DNA from: Rhodoferax sp. U11-2br | GTDB lineage: Bacteria > Pseudomonadota > Gammaproteobacteria > Burkholderiales > Burkholderiaceae_C | Direction of reading: 5' to 3' | DNA length: 64,000 nucleotides | Assembly: GCF_018619435.1 (NCBI RefSeq) | Contig: NZ_JAHFZF010000021.1 | Coordinates: forward strand, 17,811-81,810 | In this document: positions 1 through 9,109 of the stretch, piece by piece | How the letters are laid out: each line of letters starts with the position of its first letter | How positions within the stretch are numbered: the first letter of the stretch is position 1 | Position numbers and translations under genes: made by a program | The notes under the pieces: model-generated | What the model was told of the DNA's origin: nothing | The model's database searches: none | What the model saw: the letters and a program-made list of their open reading frames with translations, nothing else

Positions 1-753
1 GGTCGTATCTCCACTGCGAACCTGCAAAGTGGCAGTCAGATCGCCATCAGCCACAAGGCTGGCTGCATGGCTCAAATCGGCTGGCTCGGCCCCCAGCGCA
101 CGGGTCAGGCTTCGGGTAATGAGTACGCCCGCCAATACGGCCACTCCAAACACAAAAAAGCAGACAGTGATCAAGATAACTCGCTGCGTGACGTAGATGG
201 CTTCCGACTCTTCTACCAACTTGACGGAACGCGCTGCCGTGAAATCCGCATAGTTGGTTGCAGCTTTAGCCAATGCCGCCAAAAGAGGGCGGCATTCCGT
301 GTTCATTTTTGCAATGGCTTCTTCATGCTTGTTACTGAGGGCCAATTCAACAATCTCCATGGCCACTGGTGCATATGACTGTTCAACCTTGTCGATCTCG
401 GCAATCAAGCGACGCGCTTCGTCTGATACATCAGCCTCTTTGGCCATCTCTTTGAGTTTGGCCATGCGCTGCCCCACATCTTTATGCGCTTGCAAGACGT
501 TGTTTTTCTCAATGGCCAAGTCTTGCGGTTGTGTCACCAACACCAGATTGCGCGCTGCTATGGCACGACTGTCCACCGCTTGTCGCACGCCAGCTGCCAT
601 CTGGGCCTGTGCGTTGATGCCATTGATGTAGTTTTCAAAACGATCATGGGCATCATTGAGCATCTTCGCGGAAAAGCCAGATACCAGTAAAACCATCAAG
701 GCCAGTCCACCAAACGACCAAGCCAACTTTGTACGTACCGTCAAATTGTTCAT
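1..753 (-). CDS. Methyl-accepting chemotaxis protein, N-terminal part (cut by window edge)
   Basis: A membrane chemoreceptor that senses a ligand in the periplasm and signals to the CheA/CheW array. The 251 visible residues show a short cytoplasmic start, a first membrane segment at about residues 11-29, a helical periplasmic region of about 160 residues typical of four-helix-bundle (4HB) sensors, a second membrane segment at about 191-213, and the beginning of a HAMP linker (GAEPADLSHAASLVADGDLT). The signalling domain lies outside the window. The start is the ATG at 753, only 27 bp after cheW, so the two are probably cotranscribed. The ligand cannot be told from the sequence. Confidence 0.9.
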   Translation of the reverse strand, partial: MNNLTVRTKLAWSFGGLALMVLLVSGFSAKMLNDAHDRFENYINGINAQAQMAAGVRQAVDSRAIAARNLVLVTQPQDLAIEKNNVLQAHKDVGQRMAKLKEMAKEADVSDEARRLIAEIDKVEQSYAPVAMEIVELALSNKHEEAIAKMNTECRPLLAALAKAATNYADFTAARSVKLVEESEAIYVTQRVILITVCFFVFGVAVLAGVLITRSLTRALGAEPADLSHAASLVADGDLTATLQVRSGDTT

Positions 754-780
754 AGGAAATTCCAGGTAGTTGCAGCTGTT

Positions 781-1296
781 TCAAGCCGTTGAAGGATCTA
801 TACCCATGTCCGAACTGGACATGAGCTTTCCGATGTCGATCAGGATCAGCATGCGGTTCTCCAGCGAACCAATGGCCAGCAGGTGATCACTTGCAATGGC
901 CGAGGACAGATCGGGTACTGGGCGTAGCTGCTCCGGTGTCAGGGTGATGACGTCCGAGACCCCGTCGACCACCATGCCCACCACCCGGCTGCCGATGTTG
1001 AGAACAATCACCACGGTGAAGTGGTCGTAATTGACCGGGTTGAGATTGAACTTGATGCGCATGTCAACAATCGGCACGATCACACCGCGCAAATTGACCA
1101 CCCCTAAGATGTGTTCGGGCGCGTTGGCCATGCGGGTGGGGCGCTCGAAGGAGCGGATTTCCTGCACCTGCAGGATGTCAATGCCGTACTCTTCATCTCC
1201 GAGTTTGAAGGCCAGGAACTCCCTGATGTCCAGTTCATGCGCACCCGATTGCACGCTGGTTAGGCCAAGTGCTTTGCGAGGCGCTGTCTGATTCAT
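781..1296 (-). CDS. cheW: Chemotaxis adaptor protein CheW
   Basis: A soluble adaptor that couples chemoreceptors to the CheA kinase. The protein is 171 residues and is one CheW SH3-like domain after a short N-terminal extension; typical stretches are FLAFKLGDEEYGIDILQVQE, a nearby ILGVVNLRGVIVPIVDMR and VIVLNIGSRVVGMVVDGVSDV. I chose the ATG at 1296 because AAGGAG lies 9-14 bases upstream of it; a further in-frame ATG at 1341 would add 15 residues but has no such site. The gene sits directly upstream of a chemoreceptor gene on the same strand, as is common for dedicated CheW-receptor pairs. Confidence 0.95.
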   Translation of the reverse strand: MNQTAPRKALGLTSVQSGAHELDIREFLAFKLGDEEYGIDILQVQEIRSFERPTRMANAPEHILGVVNLRGVIVPIVDMRIKFNLNPVNYDHFTVVIVLNIGSRVVGMVVDGVSDVITLTPEQLRPVPDLSSAIASDHLLAIGSLENRMLILIDIGKLMSSSDMGIDPSTA

Positions 1297-1855
1297 ACGA
1301 ATGCTACTCCTTTTAAAATCAAAAACATCAATATTTGACAATATTGTAGATTATTTAAAAATTTTCTGCAGATCGAGACGTATGCCCCCTCCGCGACCCA
1401 TCGGCATGCTTAACCACCTCGAAAAGAAGGTTGAATGATGACTCAATTGGGCAAACCCTGGATTCGGGGTGAACCAGCCTGAGACTGGTCAGCCTCACAT
1501 AGGCTGCTGCTGAAATGGATTGCAGAATTTGACGCTTGCTTAAGCGCTGCCCCGTTGAAGCTTGACGGGTTAGCCTGGCGTATCAGGCTGCGTTTGAGCA
1601 GTCATTCGCTATTGATGGCTATGGGCCTTGTTGTGCCATTCATTGCCAAACTCCAATGATTTCTGGCGCTGCAAAGGCGAGATATGTCTACGAAAGGGGT
1701 AAAGGCCAATAGACAGGTAGTCTGCGGATAGTGGGATTGCCCGGCGCCCTTGGTGAAACCAGCCTGAGCTTACGGAATCCCGGCAATGCGCAAGTATTCA
1801 GACATTGCTTCAAATACCATGTTGTATTTCAAGCTTCCCAAAGTGAGACCGACTT
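1297..1855. other. Intergenic stretch without a recognised gene
   Basis: No convincing coding region is seen between the divergent cheW and GST genes. The part nearest cheW is AT-rich and is the likely promoter area. The phrase GTGAACCAGCCTGAG at about 1469 recurs with one extra A at about 1752, an imperfect short direct repeat of unknown meaning. The rest could be decayed sequence, but I recognise nothing in it. Confidence 0.5.
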
Positions 1856-2731
1856 ATGTCTGAACTACCTGCTTACACCCCGCCCAAGGTCTGGACCTGG
1901 GATAAAGCCAACGGGGGTCAATTCGCCAACATCAACCGACCCATTGCCGGCTCTACACACGAGGCCGTATTGCCACACGGTAAACACCCTCTGCAACTGT
2001 ATTCACTGGCCACGCCCAATGGTGTCAAGGTCACAGTGATGCTGGAGGAGTTGTTGGCGCTTGGCCACAGCGGCGCTGAGTATGACGCCTGGCTGATCCG
2101 CATCAACGAAGGCTACCAGTTTGGCAGCGGTTTTGTGGAGGTCAACCCCAACTCAAAAATCCCTGCCCTGCTGGACTGCAGCAGGCAAGAGCCGGTCAGG
2201 GTGTTCGAGTCCGGCGCGATCCTGCTCTACCTGGCGGAAAAATTTGGGGCTTTTGTGCCAACAGATGCGGCCAAACGTGCCGAATGCCTCTCGTGGTTGT
2301 TTTGGCAGATGGGCAGTGCGCCCTACCTGGGCGGCGGCTTTGGCCACTTCTATGCCTATGCGCCGACCAAGATGGAGTACCCGATCAACCGCTTCGCGAT
2401 GGAGGTCAAGCGACAGATGGACGTGCTGAACCGTCGGTTGGCAAAAAGCCCTTTTGTGGGTGGTGACGACTACTCGATTGCCGACATGGCCATCTGGCCC
2501 TGGTACGGAGCCCTGGTCAAAGGCCAAATCTACGAAGCGGGTGAGTTTCTTCAGGTCGACGAGTACACCCATGTGATTCGCTGGGCCGACAACATTGCCA
2601 AGCGTCCAGCAGTGCAACGTGGCCGCATGGTCAACCGGGTGAATGGTCCGCCTGAAAGTCAATTGCACGAACGCCACGATGCGAGCGACTTTGACACCCG
2701 CACGCAGGACAAGCTATTGCCATCAACATGA
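1856..2731 (+). CDS. yghU: Glutathione S-transferase family protein, YghU-type disulfide-bond oxidoreductase
   Basis: A cytosolic glutathione transferase of the nu class, which reduces disulfides and organic peroxides with glutathione. The 291-residue length and the order of parts match YghU: an N-terminal extension ending in a proline-rich PPKVWTWDK stretch, a thioredoxin-like domain with VNPNSKIPALLD and FESGAILLYLAEKFG (glutathione-binding Glu-Ser), and a helical C-terminal domain with GDDYSIADMAIWPW. The gene is single, flanked by a long spacer upstream and converging on an ABC exporter gene downstream. Family membership is clear; the physiological substrate is not known. Confidence 0.9.
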   Translation: MSELPAYTPPKVWTWDKANGGQFANINRPIAGSTHEAVLPHGKHPLQLYSLATPNGVKVTVMLEELLALGHSGAEYDAWLIRINEGYQFGSGFVEVNPNSKIPALLDCSRQEPVRVFESGAILLYLAEKFGAFVPTDAAKRAECLSWLFWQMGSAPYLGGGFGHFYAYAPTKMEYPINRFAMEVKRQMDVLNRRLAKSPFVGGDDYSIADMAIWPWYGALVKGQIYEAGEFLQVDEYTHVIRWADNIAKRPAVQRGRMVNRVNGPPESQLHERHDASDFDTRTQDKLLPST

Positions 2732-2773
2732 TTGCGCCGTGAGACTGTGCTCCCGCCCAAGGGCGCTCTTGCC

Positions 2774-4531
2774 CTAACTTTCCAGTTGCTGCAACAGGTA
2801 TAGCCGCTGGTAGACACCTTGAGGGATCGCCATCAACGCATCATGGGTGCCCTGCTCGTGAATGTGGCCATGGTTGAGCACCACGATGCAGTCAGCGGCG
2901 CGGATCGTCGACAAGCGGTGGGCGACGGCGATCACGGTCACGCGACCGCGCAATTCGGTCAGGGCCAGTTGCACGATTTGTTCGGTTTCTGAGTCGATGT
3001 GGGCGGTCGCTTCATCCAGAAACAAGATGCGCGGCTGGCCTGCCAAGGCCCGCGCGATGGCAATGAGCTGTTTTTGCCCTACCGACAAGCGTGCCCCACC
3101 TTCACCCAGCAGGGTGTCGTAGCCCTGCTCCAGTTGCATGATGAAGTCGTGGCAATGTGCGGCCCGTGCTGCTGATTGCAGGTCGTGCTCGGCAATATGG
3201 CGGCCCATCGCAATGTTCTCACGCACGCTGGCAGCCAGCAGAAAGGGGTCCTGCGGCACCAAGCCTACATCGGCACGAAAATGCGCGTCGCTGAACTGGG
3301 GCAGAGGTATGCCATCAATGCTGATGTCACCTGATTGCGCTTGGTAAAAGCGCAATAACAGGCTGAGCAAAGTGGATTTGCCGCTGCCGGTGTGCCCGAC
3401 CAACCCGTAAAAGGCACCCGCAGGAATCTGTAGGCTCAGATCGTGCAGGATCACCGTATCTGAGTTGTATCCAAACCGAAGTCGCTTGATGTTCACCGCG
3501 CCTTGGGAAATACGCTCGGGGCCTGTCATCACCTTCGGGCGTTGTTCTTGAAGTAATGCGTCCACCCGCGCGGCAGCAACGATGGCTTGTTGCAGCTGCC
3601 CAAATTGCAGCGTGATCTGAATCAGTGGGTCCACCACGCGGCCAAGGTAGCTCACAAAGGCATACAACACGCCTATTTGCAGCCCGTTGAAGGCACTCAG
3701 ACCAAAGCTGTAAATCACGGCGACAAGCAGCAACACGTTGATCAAGTCCAGCATCGGACGCAGCAGCCAGGCATTCACACGCATCTCAGCAATGCGGGCA
3801 CCCAGATGTTGCTGGTTGATGCGGTCAAACTTTTGGCGAAAACGCAACTGTGCGTTGCTGGCCTGTAGTACCGGCATGCCGGCAATAGACTCTGACATCA
3901 GGGCATTGATGTCGCTGCGTTTCTGCCGTGCACGTGACACAGCGGGTGCGCTCCAGCGCTGGTAGAACCAGACAATCACCACCACCGTTGGCACCAGCAT
4001 GAGCACAATCAGCATCAAGCGCCAATCCAGCCAGGCCATCGCAGCAAAAGCACCGAGCACAACTATGCTGTTGTCAAGTATCACAAACAGTACCTGGACA
4101 TAGAGGTTCTTGACCTGCTCGGTGTCATTGGTCACCCGGCTGACCAACTGCCCGGTGATCGCCTTGTCAAAAAAAGCCATGGGCAGACGCAACACGTGGC
4201 CATAAACCTCTTCGCGTAATCGCCGAACCGAGCGCATGGCAACGCCGGCCAGACGGGCCAATTGGGTGTAGCGAATGGCGCAGGCGATGGCACCCGCAAG
4301 CAGGATGCCACCCAGCAGCAAACCCACCTCCATCGGGTCAAAACGGCGCGGTATCAGCGTGTGGTCAATGAAATACTTGCCCAACAATGGGCCAGCTGCT
4401 TCGAGCAGCGCCGCCACAATCAGCCAAAAGCCGCCCTTCCAGACGTGGTGTTTCTCTGATCGGGCCGCATGCAGCAACAGGGCAATGGCCTGGCGCGTGT
4501 TGCGTGTCTGGGGAGTGGCTTCAGTCTGCAT
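2774..4531 (-). CDS. ABC exporter half-transporter with fused ATPase, second of a pair (MdlB/SmdB-like)
   Basis: One half of a probable heterodimeric exporter: an N-terminal six-helix membrane domain of the type I exporter fold followed by an ATPase domain with Walker A GLVGHTGSGKSTLL, a signature written LSVGQKQ and Walker B ILFLDEATAHID. The start at the ATG at 4531 gives 585 residues and overlaps the end of the upstream partner gene by 11 bp, a strong sign of translational coupling. Together with the partner it resembles the MdlA/MdlB multidrug-type pairs. The serine-for-glycine style signature LSVGQ deviates from LSGGQ in the partner, as is common in asymmetric pairs. The substrate is unknown. 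Confidence 0.9.
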   Translation of the reverse strand: MQTEATPQTRNTRQAIALLLHAARSEKHHVWKGGFWLIVAALLEAAGPLLGKYFIDHTLIPRRFDPMEVGLLLGGILLAGAIACAIRYTQLARLAGVAMRSVRRLREEVYGHVLRLPMAFFDKAITGQLVSRVTNDTEQVKNLYVQVLFVILDNSIVVLGAFAAMAWLDWRLMLIVLMLVPTVVVIVWFYQRWSAPAVSRARQKRSDINALMSESIAGMPVLQASNAQLRFRQKFDRINQQHLGARIAEMRVNAWLLRPMLDLINVLLLVAVIYSFGLSAFNGLQIGVLYAFVSYLGRVVDPLIQITLQFGQLQQAIVAAARVDALLQEQRPKVMTGPERISQGAVNIKRLRFGYNSDTVILHDLSLQIPAGAFYGLVGHTGSGKSTLLSLLLRFYQAQSGDISIDGIPLPQFSDAHFRADVGLVPQDPFLLAASVRENIAMGRHIAEHDLQSAARAAHCHDFIMQLEQGYDTLLGEGGARLSVGQKQLIAIARALAGQPRILFLDEATAHIDSETEQIVQLALTELRGRVTVIAVAHRLSTIRAADCIVVLNHGHIHEQGTHDALMAIPQGVYQRLYLLQQLES

Positions 4532-6272
4532 CCAGACTCGCTTGTAATTGTTGGTAGCGCCATTGGGATGTGTACCAGGCATCAAGCGCCAGCAGACTGG
4601 CATGGTCGCCCTGCTCGACAATGCACCCATCCTTGAGCACCAGAATGTGTTCAGCATCCATCACAGCGCTCAGGCGGTGGCTGACGATGATGGTTGTCCT
4701 GCCTGGGCTGGATTTGCGCAGCTCTTGCAGGTGCTCCAGGATGCTGGTTTCGGTTTGCGTGTCAACGGCAGACAAGGCATCGTCCAGCAGCAACAGCGTT
4801 GCATCGGCCAGCATCGCGCGTGCAATGGCCACCCGCTGACGCTGCCCGCCTGACAGCGAAATGCCTTTTTCCCCCACTGGGGTGTCATAACCCTGTGGCA
4901 TCCGCGCAATATCTTCATCAATACAGGCCAGGCGAGCCGCGTTTTCGATTTCGGCCCTGGTGGCATCTGGCTTGACCAGCCCAATGTTCTCGGCAATCGT
5001 TGCAGAAAACAGAAACGGCTCCTGTGGCACCCAGCTCATTGACTGGTGCAAGGTCTCCAGGGTGTAGTCAGCCAGTCCGTGTGCGTCCCAACTGATGTTG
5101 CCCTGGTTGGCTGCGTACTGGCGCAAGATCAAACGAACCAGACTGGATTTCCCCGCACCGGTGGCGCCTACGATGCCCAGCGTGTGCCCGGCCAACACGC
5201 AGAAACGGATTCCCGACAGGGCCAGTGCCTGATGCCCTGGATAAGAAAACGAGACGTCTTTGAACACCAACGCGCCCACGGGGGTTGCTGTCCTTGTGCC
5301 ACTGTCATCGATCGACAGCGGCGCCGCCAAGGTCGGCTGCAGTCGCTCCCAGGCCGCACGTCCCCGCTGGATCAAAGACAACACCCAGCCAGCAGCAAAC
5401 ATGGGCCAGATCAGTTGGCCCAGGTACATGCTGAACGCCGTCAACGCACCAAGGGTCAGCACCCCTTGCCAGACCAGCGTTCCACCCAGCCCAAGGGTCA
5501 GAACCGTGGCACAGATCAAGGTGATACCCACAGTGGGTTCGAGTGCAGCCTCCCATCTCTGGGCTTGCAGGCTGGCACTGGCTGCGTTTTCAGCCAGTTC
5601 GGAAAAGCGTGCGGCACTGCGCTCCTCCAGACCCAGCGCACGCAAAGTGCGCACACCGGTGAGCGTCTCCTGCACGTGGTCATTGAGTTTGCCAAATCGC
5701 TCAAGCGAATCTTTGGACGCCAGGTGAATGTGCGTTGAGATGCGCCAAAACGCGAATGCCATGAAGGGAAACGGCAGCAGGGCTACCAGTGCCAGTCGCC
5801 AGTCAATGCCGAGCGTCATCATGGCAACAACAAGGATCAAGGTCAGCGTGCCATCAAACCCTGCCAGCATGGCTTCCCCTGACGCCATTTCTACAGCGTC
5901 AATGTCGTTAGTCGCCTGCGCCATCAGGTCACCCGTGCCACGCTGGTGAAAGAAGTGAGGCCCTTGTAAACACAAGCGAGCGTAAAGGCGCGTGCGCAGC
6001 TCAGCTCCAAGACGGTAGCTGGCCGCAAACAGCTGCAAACGCCACGCCACCCGCAGGAAATAAATCAACACGCCCGCCAACACCAGCCAGCCCAACTGCG
6101 CCAATAGCGCTGTGTTGTCCAGTTGCCCGCCAGCCAGACCGTCCACGATACGACCAACATGTCGTGGAATGAAGACTGTGAGAGCGCTTACCGCCGCTAG
6201 CATCAGCGCCGCAAGCAAATAGGGGCGCCAGTTCTGGCGCACATAAAGTGCGATCAGGCTGGTCAGGGTCAT
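4521..6272 (-). CDS. ABC exporter half-transporter with fused ATPase, first of a pair (MdlA/SmdA-like)
   Basis: Partner half of the exporter. From the ATG at 6272 the protein has 583 residues: membrane domain (about 1-320) starting MTLTSLIALYVRQNWRPYLL, which lines up with the usual MdlA N-terminus, then an ATPase domain with GIVGATGAGKSSLVRLIL, LSGGQRQRVAIARAML and LLLLDDALSAVDTQTE. The Walker B is followed by Asp (LLLDDALS) where the catalytic Glu is usual, while the partner has LFLDEATA, so one of the two ATP sites is probably degenerate. An open frame continues 66 codons upstream of my start, but without family similarity. Confidence 0.9.
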   Translation of the reverse strand: MTLTSLIALYVRQNWRPYLLAALMLAAVSALTVFIPRHVGRIVDGLAGGQLDNTALLAQLGWLVLAGVLIYFLRVAWRLQLFAASYRLGAELRTRLYARLCLQGPHFFHQRGTGDLMAQATNDIDAVEMASGEAMLAGFDGTLTLILVVAMMTLGIDWRLALVALLPFPFMAFAFWRISTHIHLASKDSLERFGKLNDHVQETLTGVRTLRALGLEERSAARFSELAENAASASLQAQRWEAALEPTVGITLICATVLTLGLGGTLVWQGVLTLGALTAFSMYLGQLIWPMFAAGWVLSLIQRGRAAWERLQPTLAAPLSIDDSGTRTATPVGALVFKDVSFSYPGHQALALSGIRFCVLAGHTLGIVGATGAGKSSLVRLILRQYAANQGNISWDAHGLADYTLETLHQSMSWVPQEPFLFSATIAENIGLVKPDATRAEIENAARLACIDEDIARMPQGYDTPVGEKGISLSGGQRQRVAIARAMLADATLLLLDDALSAVDTQTETSILEHLQELRKSSPGRTTIIVSHRLSAVMDAEHILVLKDGCIVEQGDHASLLALDAWYTSQWRYQQLQASLDAD

Positions 6273-6767
6273 GGGAATGCGCCGCAATGGCGTGAATGAC
6301 GGTTGGGGGGAGACGAATTCTAGGGTTGATTCGGTTAAGCCAACAAAGTCAATGATCCTCATCACTTTGAAGACCAAAGGTTTTAAAGATATCGAAAACT
6401 GCGGCGCGGGTTGCCAGCTCGTTACCTGCAGACGTTGAAAGCCGTGCCCTGACTGCACCGCTATCCTCATGGTTGTTGGGTGGATAACTCAGCTTGCTAT
6501 CATCCGGCCATGCAACAACAGTTATGGCATCGTCTGATGGCCACGCTCCAACTACCCATGACCACCGGCGTATTCGATAGCCGGTGTGTTCGGGAGTACG
6601 CGGGTGTGCGCGATATCTGGCCATACAAGCCGGTCGCACATTCCCCCGCCCGGCGATAAACCTTTTCCCCTATCTTGCGCAAGCACCTATCGCCGGGCAC
6701 CAGCTCAGCGCGATAGCGGCCATTCTTCTGCATAACGATGTCTGGCCGCGCTTGATGGAGAAACCTC
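6273..6767. other. Divergent intergenic region between the ABC exporter and rnk
   Basis: No gene is supported here. The region must hold the divergent promoters of the exporter operon and of the rnk-like gene, and it contains the long inverted repeat reported separately at 6648-6698. Open frames across it on both strands have no family features. Confidence 0.5.
6648..6698. repeat. 11-bp perfect inverted repeat, widely spaced, upstream of rnk-like gene
   Basis: GCCCGGCGATA at 6648-6658 is matched by its exact reverse complement TATCGCCGGGC at 6688-6698, with 29 bases between. It lies 70-120 bp before the rnk-like start. It could be a stem in a leader RNA or a pair of regulator half-sites; the sequence alone does not decide. 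Confidence 0.5.
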
Positions 6768-7169
6768 ATGCACACGACCCTTTCCGGTCAGCGCTTGCTG
6801 ACCGAGCTCGATTTCACCCGGCTTTCCAAACTGAATCGAGGCCAACTTCCAGAAGACTTGGCCGAGGACTTGAACTCGGCAGACCTGGTGGTCTCACAGG
6901 ACATTGCCGCCGATATTGTCACGATGAACTCGCAGGTCGAGATCATCCATGACGGCTCGGCACTGCGCCAGAAGTTCACCCTGTGTTACCCAGCCAACGC
7001 TGACGCAGGTCGGGGGCTGATCTCGGTTCTGTCGCCGGTCGGGGCTGCCCTGCTGGGCCGACGCGTTGGCGACACCGCGTGTTGGAACATGCCGCAAGGT
7101 GAGGCCCGTTCCGCCAAGGTGGTGGCCGTTTTGTTTCAGCCAGAAGCCTCTGGCGACTACACCACCTGA
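6768..7169 (+). CDS. rnk: Nucleoside diphosphate kinase regulator (Rnk/GreA-type RNA polymerase-binding protein)
   Basis: A small cytosolic protein of the Rnk/GreA-GreB C-terminal domain family, which binds RNA polymerase near the secondary channel. At 133 residues it has the Rnk layout: a short N-terminal coiled region (about 1-45) and a C-terminal FKBP-like domain with VTMNSQVEIIHDGSALRQ, FTLCYPANADAGRGLISVLSPVGAALLG and a WNMPQGEARSAKVVAVLFQPE ending. This matches the family motif in which a PVG(x)ALLG turn follows a conserved I-SVLSP. It heads a run of stress-type genes. The name by family; its role in this host is inferred. Confidence 0.85.
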   Translation: MHTTLSGQRLLTELDFTRLSKLNRGQLPEDLAEDLNSADLVVSQDIAADIVTMNSQVEIIHDGSALRQKFTLCYPANADAGRGLISVLSPVGAALLGRRVGDTACWNMPQGEARSAKVVAVLFQPEASGDYTT

Positions 7170-7314
7170 GTCACGTTCAGGCAAGCGTGAGCGCCGGAGC
7201 ACAAGTGGGGCAAGAAAGAAAATTTCCTGCCTTTTTGAATGCGTCACTTCGACTTCGAACCCTACTTGAGAGCAGGGATTCGACCGTCGGATCTTCCAGA
7301 GTCTTCAAACCATC

Positions 7315-7623
7315 ATGAGTATTCGTTTCAACCCGCAAGTCAGCGCCATTTTGGAAGAGGCCGCCATGAAGTTGGGTGAGCTGGGTTACTACGCCCGAGT
7401 CGAGCCAGGTCTTGTGCCAGCCAGCGGGGAAGATGTGCTGACCCTGAATGTCGCCAGCAGTCTGATCGGTTTGGCTCGGGTGGAAGAGCTGTTGCTGTCA
7501 GGGCAGGCGCATATCAAGTCCCAGACCTCAAAGCTGGGCCTGCTGAAGTTCATCGCCCGCAGCCAGGACCGAAGCCAGGACCCCGACTTTGTCGCCGGGG
7601 TGGTGGGGCCTCGAGACACATGA
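7315..7623 (+). CDS. Hypothetical protein, 102 aa, between rnk and a universal stress gene
   Basis: I do not recognise this protein. It is soluble, has no signal peptide or membrane segment, and looks mixed alpha/beta (MSIRFNPQVSAILEEAAMKL at the start; a polar C-terminal tail ARSQDRSQDPDFVAG). Its stop overlaps a possible upstream start of the next frame, but the universal stress gene has a much better start 105 bp later. Spacing and strand suggest cotranscription with rnk and the stress gene. Codon use is like the neighbours, so I consider it a real gene. Confidence 0.6.
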   Translation: MSIRFNPQVSAILEEAAMKLGELGYYARVEPGLVPASGEDVLTLNVASSLIGLARVEELLLSGQAHIKSQTSKLGLLKFIARSQDRSQDPDFVAGVVGPRDT

Positions 7624-7727
7624 GCGTGCGCGGCCACCGCGGACGACCAGACGCCCGCGCCGATGCGATGACTCAGCACGGACTGAAGACCCACTGTGTC
7701 AACAACGTCAAATTGGAGGTGGACACC

Positions 7728-8612
7728 ATGTATCAACTCAATCACATTCTGGCGGCAACCGATCTGTCGGCACCGGCCCGCCATGCTGTTGAACGTGCGG
7801 CTCTGGTCTGCAAGGAAAAGGCAGCGACGCTTGATCTATTGCACGTGGCCAACCTGGCACCGCTGGAGCGGCTTGGCCAACTGATGGGCACCACAGCGGG
7901 CGATTTGGAAGACAAGGTCCTGCAAGCGGAACAGACCAGGCTGATGGCGCTCGCCACTGAGCTGCAGCGACGCGTTGGCATCACACCTGCCACACAGGTC
8001 GTTGCCGGCGACTTGCTCACCGAACTGGCCAAATCAGCCGATGCCTTGGCAACAGACCTGCTGGTTTGTGGTGCCAAGGGCGACAGTGTTTTTCGCCGCT
8101 TCGCACTGGGAACAACGGCCTTGCGTATGCTGGGCAAAACAAAGTGCCCCGTTCTGGTGGTGAAACAGCCACCCCGTGGCGCCTACAAGCGGCTGTTGGT
8201 ACCGGTCGATTTTTCAAGCGCGTCGCTTCGGGCCCTGCACCACGCACGCTGCCTGGCGCCCCAGGCCGACATGGTGTTGATGCATGCGTTTGAAGTGCCT
8301 TTCGAGGGGCTCTTGCGTTATGCCAGAGTGAACGAAGACACGATCCAGCAGCATCGGGTGACTGCCCGGAGGGAAGCGCTGCACAAGCTCCAGACCTTGC
8401 GGGACAAAGCCGGTCTCAACAACATGAACACCAGCCTGCTGGTCCTGCACGGCGACCCAGCCCTGCGCATCCTTGAGCAGGAACAAGCGCTTGATTGCGA
8501 CTTGACCGCGATGGGCAGACACGGCGACAGCCTGCTGGAAGAGATGCTTCTGGGCAGTGTCACCAAACACGTGCTGGCCGAGTTGCAGGGCGACCTGCTG
8601 GTCTCGGTGTGA
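7728..8612 (+). CDS. Universal stress protein, two tandem UspA domains
   Basis: Two UspA domains in one 294-residue cytosolic protein. Domain 1 (about 1-145) carries the ATP-binding pattern GAKGDSVFRRFALGTTALRM followed by CPVLVVK; domain 2 (about 150-294) carries GRHGDSLLEEMLLGSVTKHV and ends DLLVSV. The start at 7728 is chosen because TTGGAGGTGG lies 7-16 bases upstream and because the family N-terminus (YQLNHILAATDLSAPARHAV) begins there; the longer frame from 7620 adds unrelated residues. Tandem Usp proteins of this type are linked to general and anaerobic stress; the exact function is not known. Confidence 0.9.
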   Translation: MYQLNHILAATDLSAPARHAVERAALVCKEKAATLDLLHVANLAPLERLGQLMGTTAGDLEDKVLQAEQTRLMALATELQRRVGITPATQVVAGDLLTELAKSADALATDLLVCGAKGDSVFRRFALGTTALRMLGKTKCPVLVVKQPPRGAYKRLLVPVDFSSASLRALHHARCLAPQADMVLMHAFEVPFEGLLRYARVNEDTIQQHRVTARREALHKLQTLRDKAGLNNMNTSLLVLHGDPALRILEQEQALDCDLTAMGRHGDSLLEEMLLGSVTKHVLAELQGDLLVSV

Positions 8613-8730
8613 ACCACATCCGGGCCTGATCAAACCGCCAGAGATCGCCAGAACACCACGGCGCCACACAGACGCCAGGTCCGCATGGCGGCCATTGCAG
8701 TGCCCGGAGGTTGCATGCAGATGATGCACA

Positions 8731-8778
8731 AAATATGCTTCAAGCCCTTTTCCTTAAAGGGCTGACAGCTACAAATTA
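8731..8778. repeat. Copy of the ~45-bp dispersed palindromic repeat (intergenic)
   Basis: CAAGCCCTTT, a 5-base loop and AAAGGGCT are followed by ACAGCTACAAATT. This is the stem-plus-AGCTA tail shared by the repeat family seen elsewhere in the window. It lies between the stress gene and the small Pro-rich gene on the opposite strand. Confidence 0.7.
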
Positions 8779-8805
8779 GATACTACATCTGCAAGATCAG
8801 CGCAT

Positions 8806-8991
8806 TCACAGCTTCATCGGCTGCGGCGTGGGCATGGGACCTGGCACTTCGGACGGCAGCGGTGCTGGCGACGGAGGTGTCGGCATGGGGGGCGTTGGCA
8901 TAGGTGGCATAGGTGGCATGGGTGTCGGTGTGGTTGGCATCGGTTCTGGCGCCGGTATGTCGACGGTCATGGTGAAGTTGGGTTGTTTCAT
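8806..8991 (-). CDS. Small Pro/Met-rich low-complexity protein, 61 aa
   Basis: After MKQPNFTMTVDIPAPE the protein is almost entirely Pro, Met, Thr and Ala in short repeats of the type MPTPP and MPPMPP. No signal peptide is present. The opposite strand is also open and reads as a Gly/Met/Val repeat (GVGMGGVGIGGIGGMG), so the coding strand cannot be settled by openness alone; I favour this strand because the reading starts with an ordinary non-repetitive segment and ends cleanly. No clear ribosome-binding site is seen. It may be a real low-complexity protein or a simple-sequence expansion. Confidence 0.4.
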   Translation of the reverse strand: MKQPNFTMTVDIPAPEPMPTTPTPMPPMPPMPTPPMPTPPSPAPLPSEVPGPMPTPQPMKL

Positions 8992-9109
8992 GCGTCTATT
9001 TTTGGTGTGGGCAAGGCAGCCGTCTGTGCGTTGCCACACCACAGAAACACAGGGTGGCTGGTCTGCAAACCTGGCTTGGCCTGCGATCACTCGGGTGCCT
9101 TGACCAGGT

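Noticed and set aside
1297..1855. Remnant of an insertion sequence between cheW and the GST gene
   Set aside because: No transposase-like reading, terminal inverted repeats or target duplication could be seen; only a short imperfect direct repeat.
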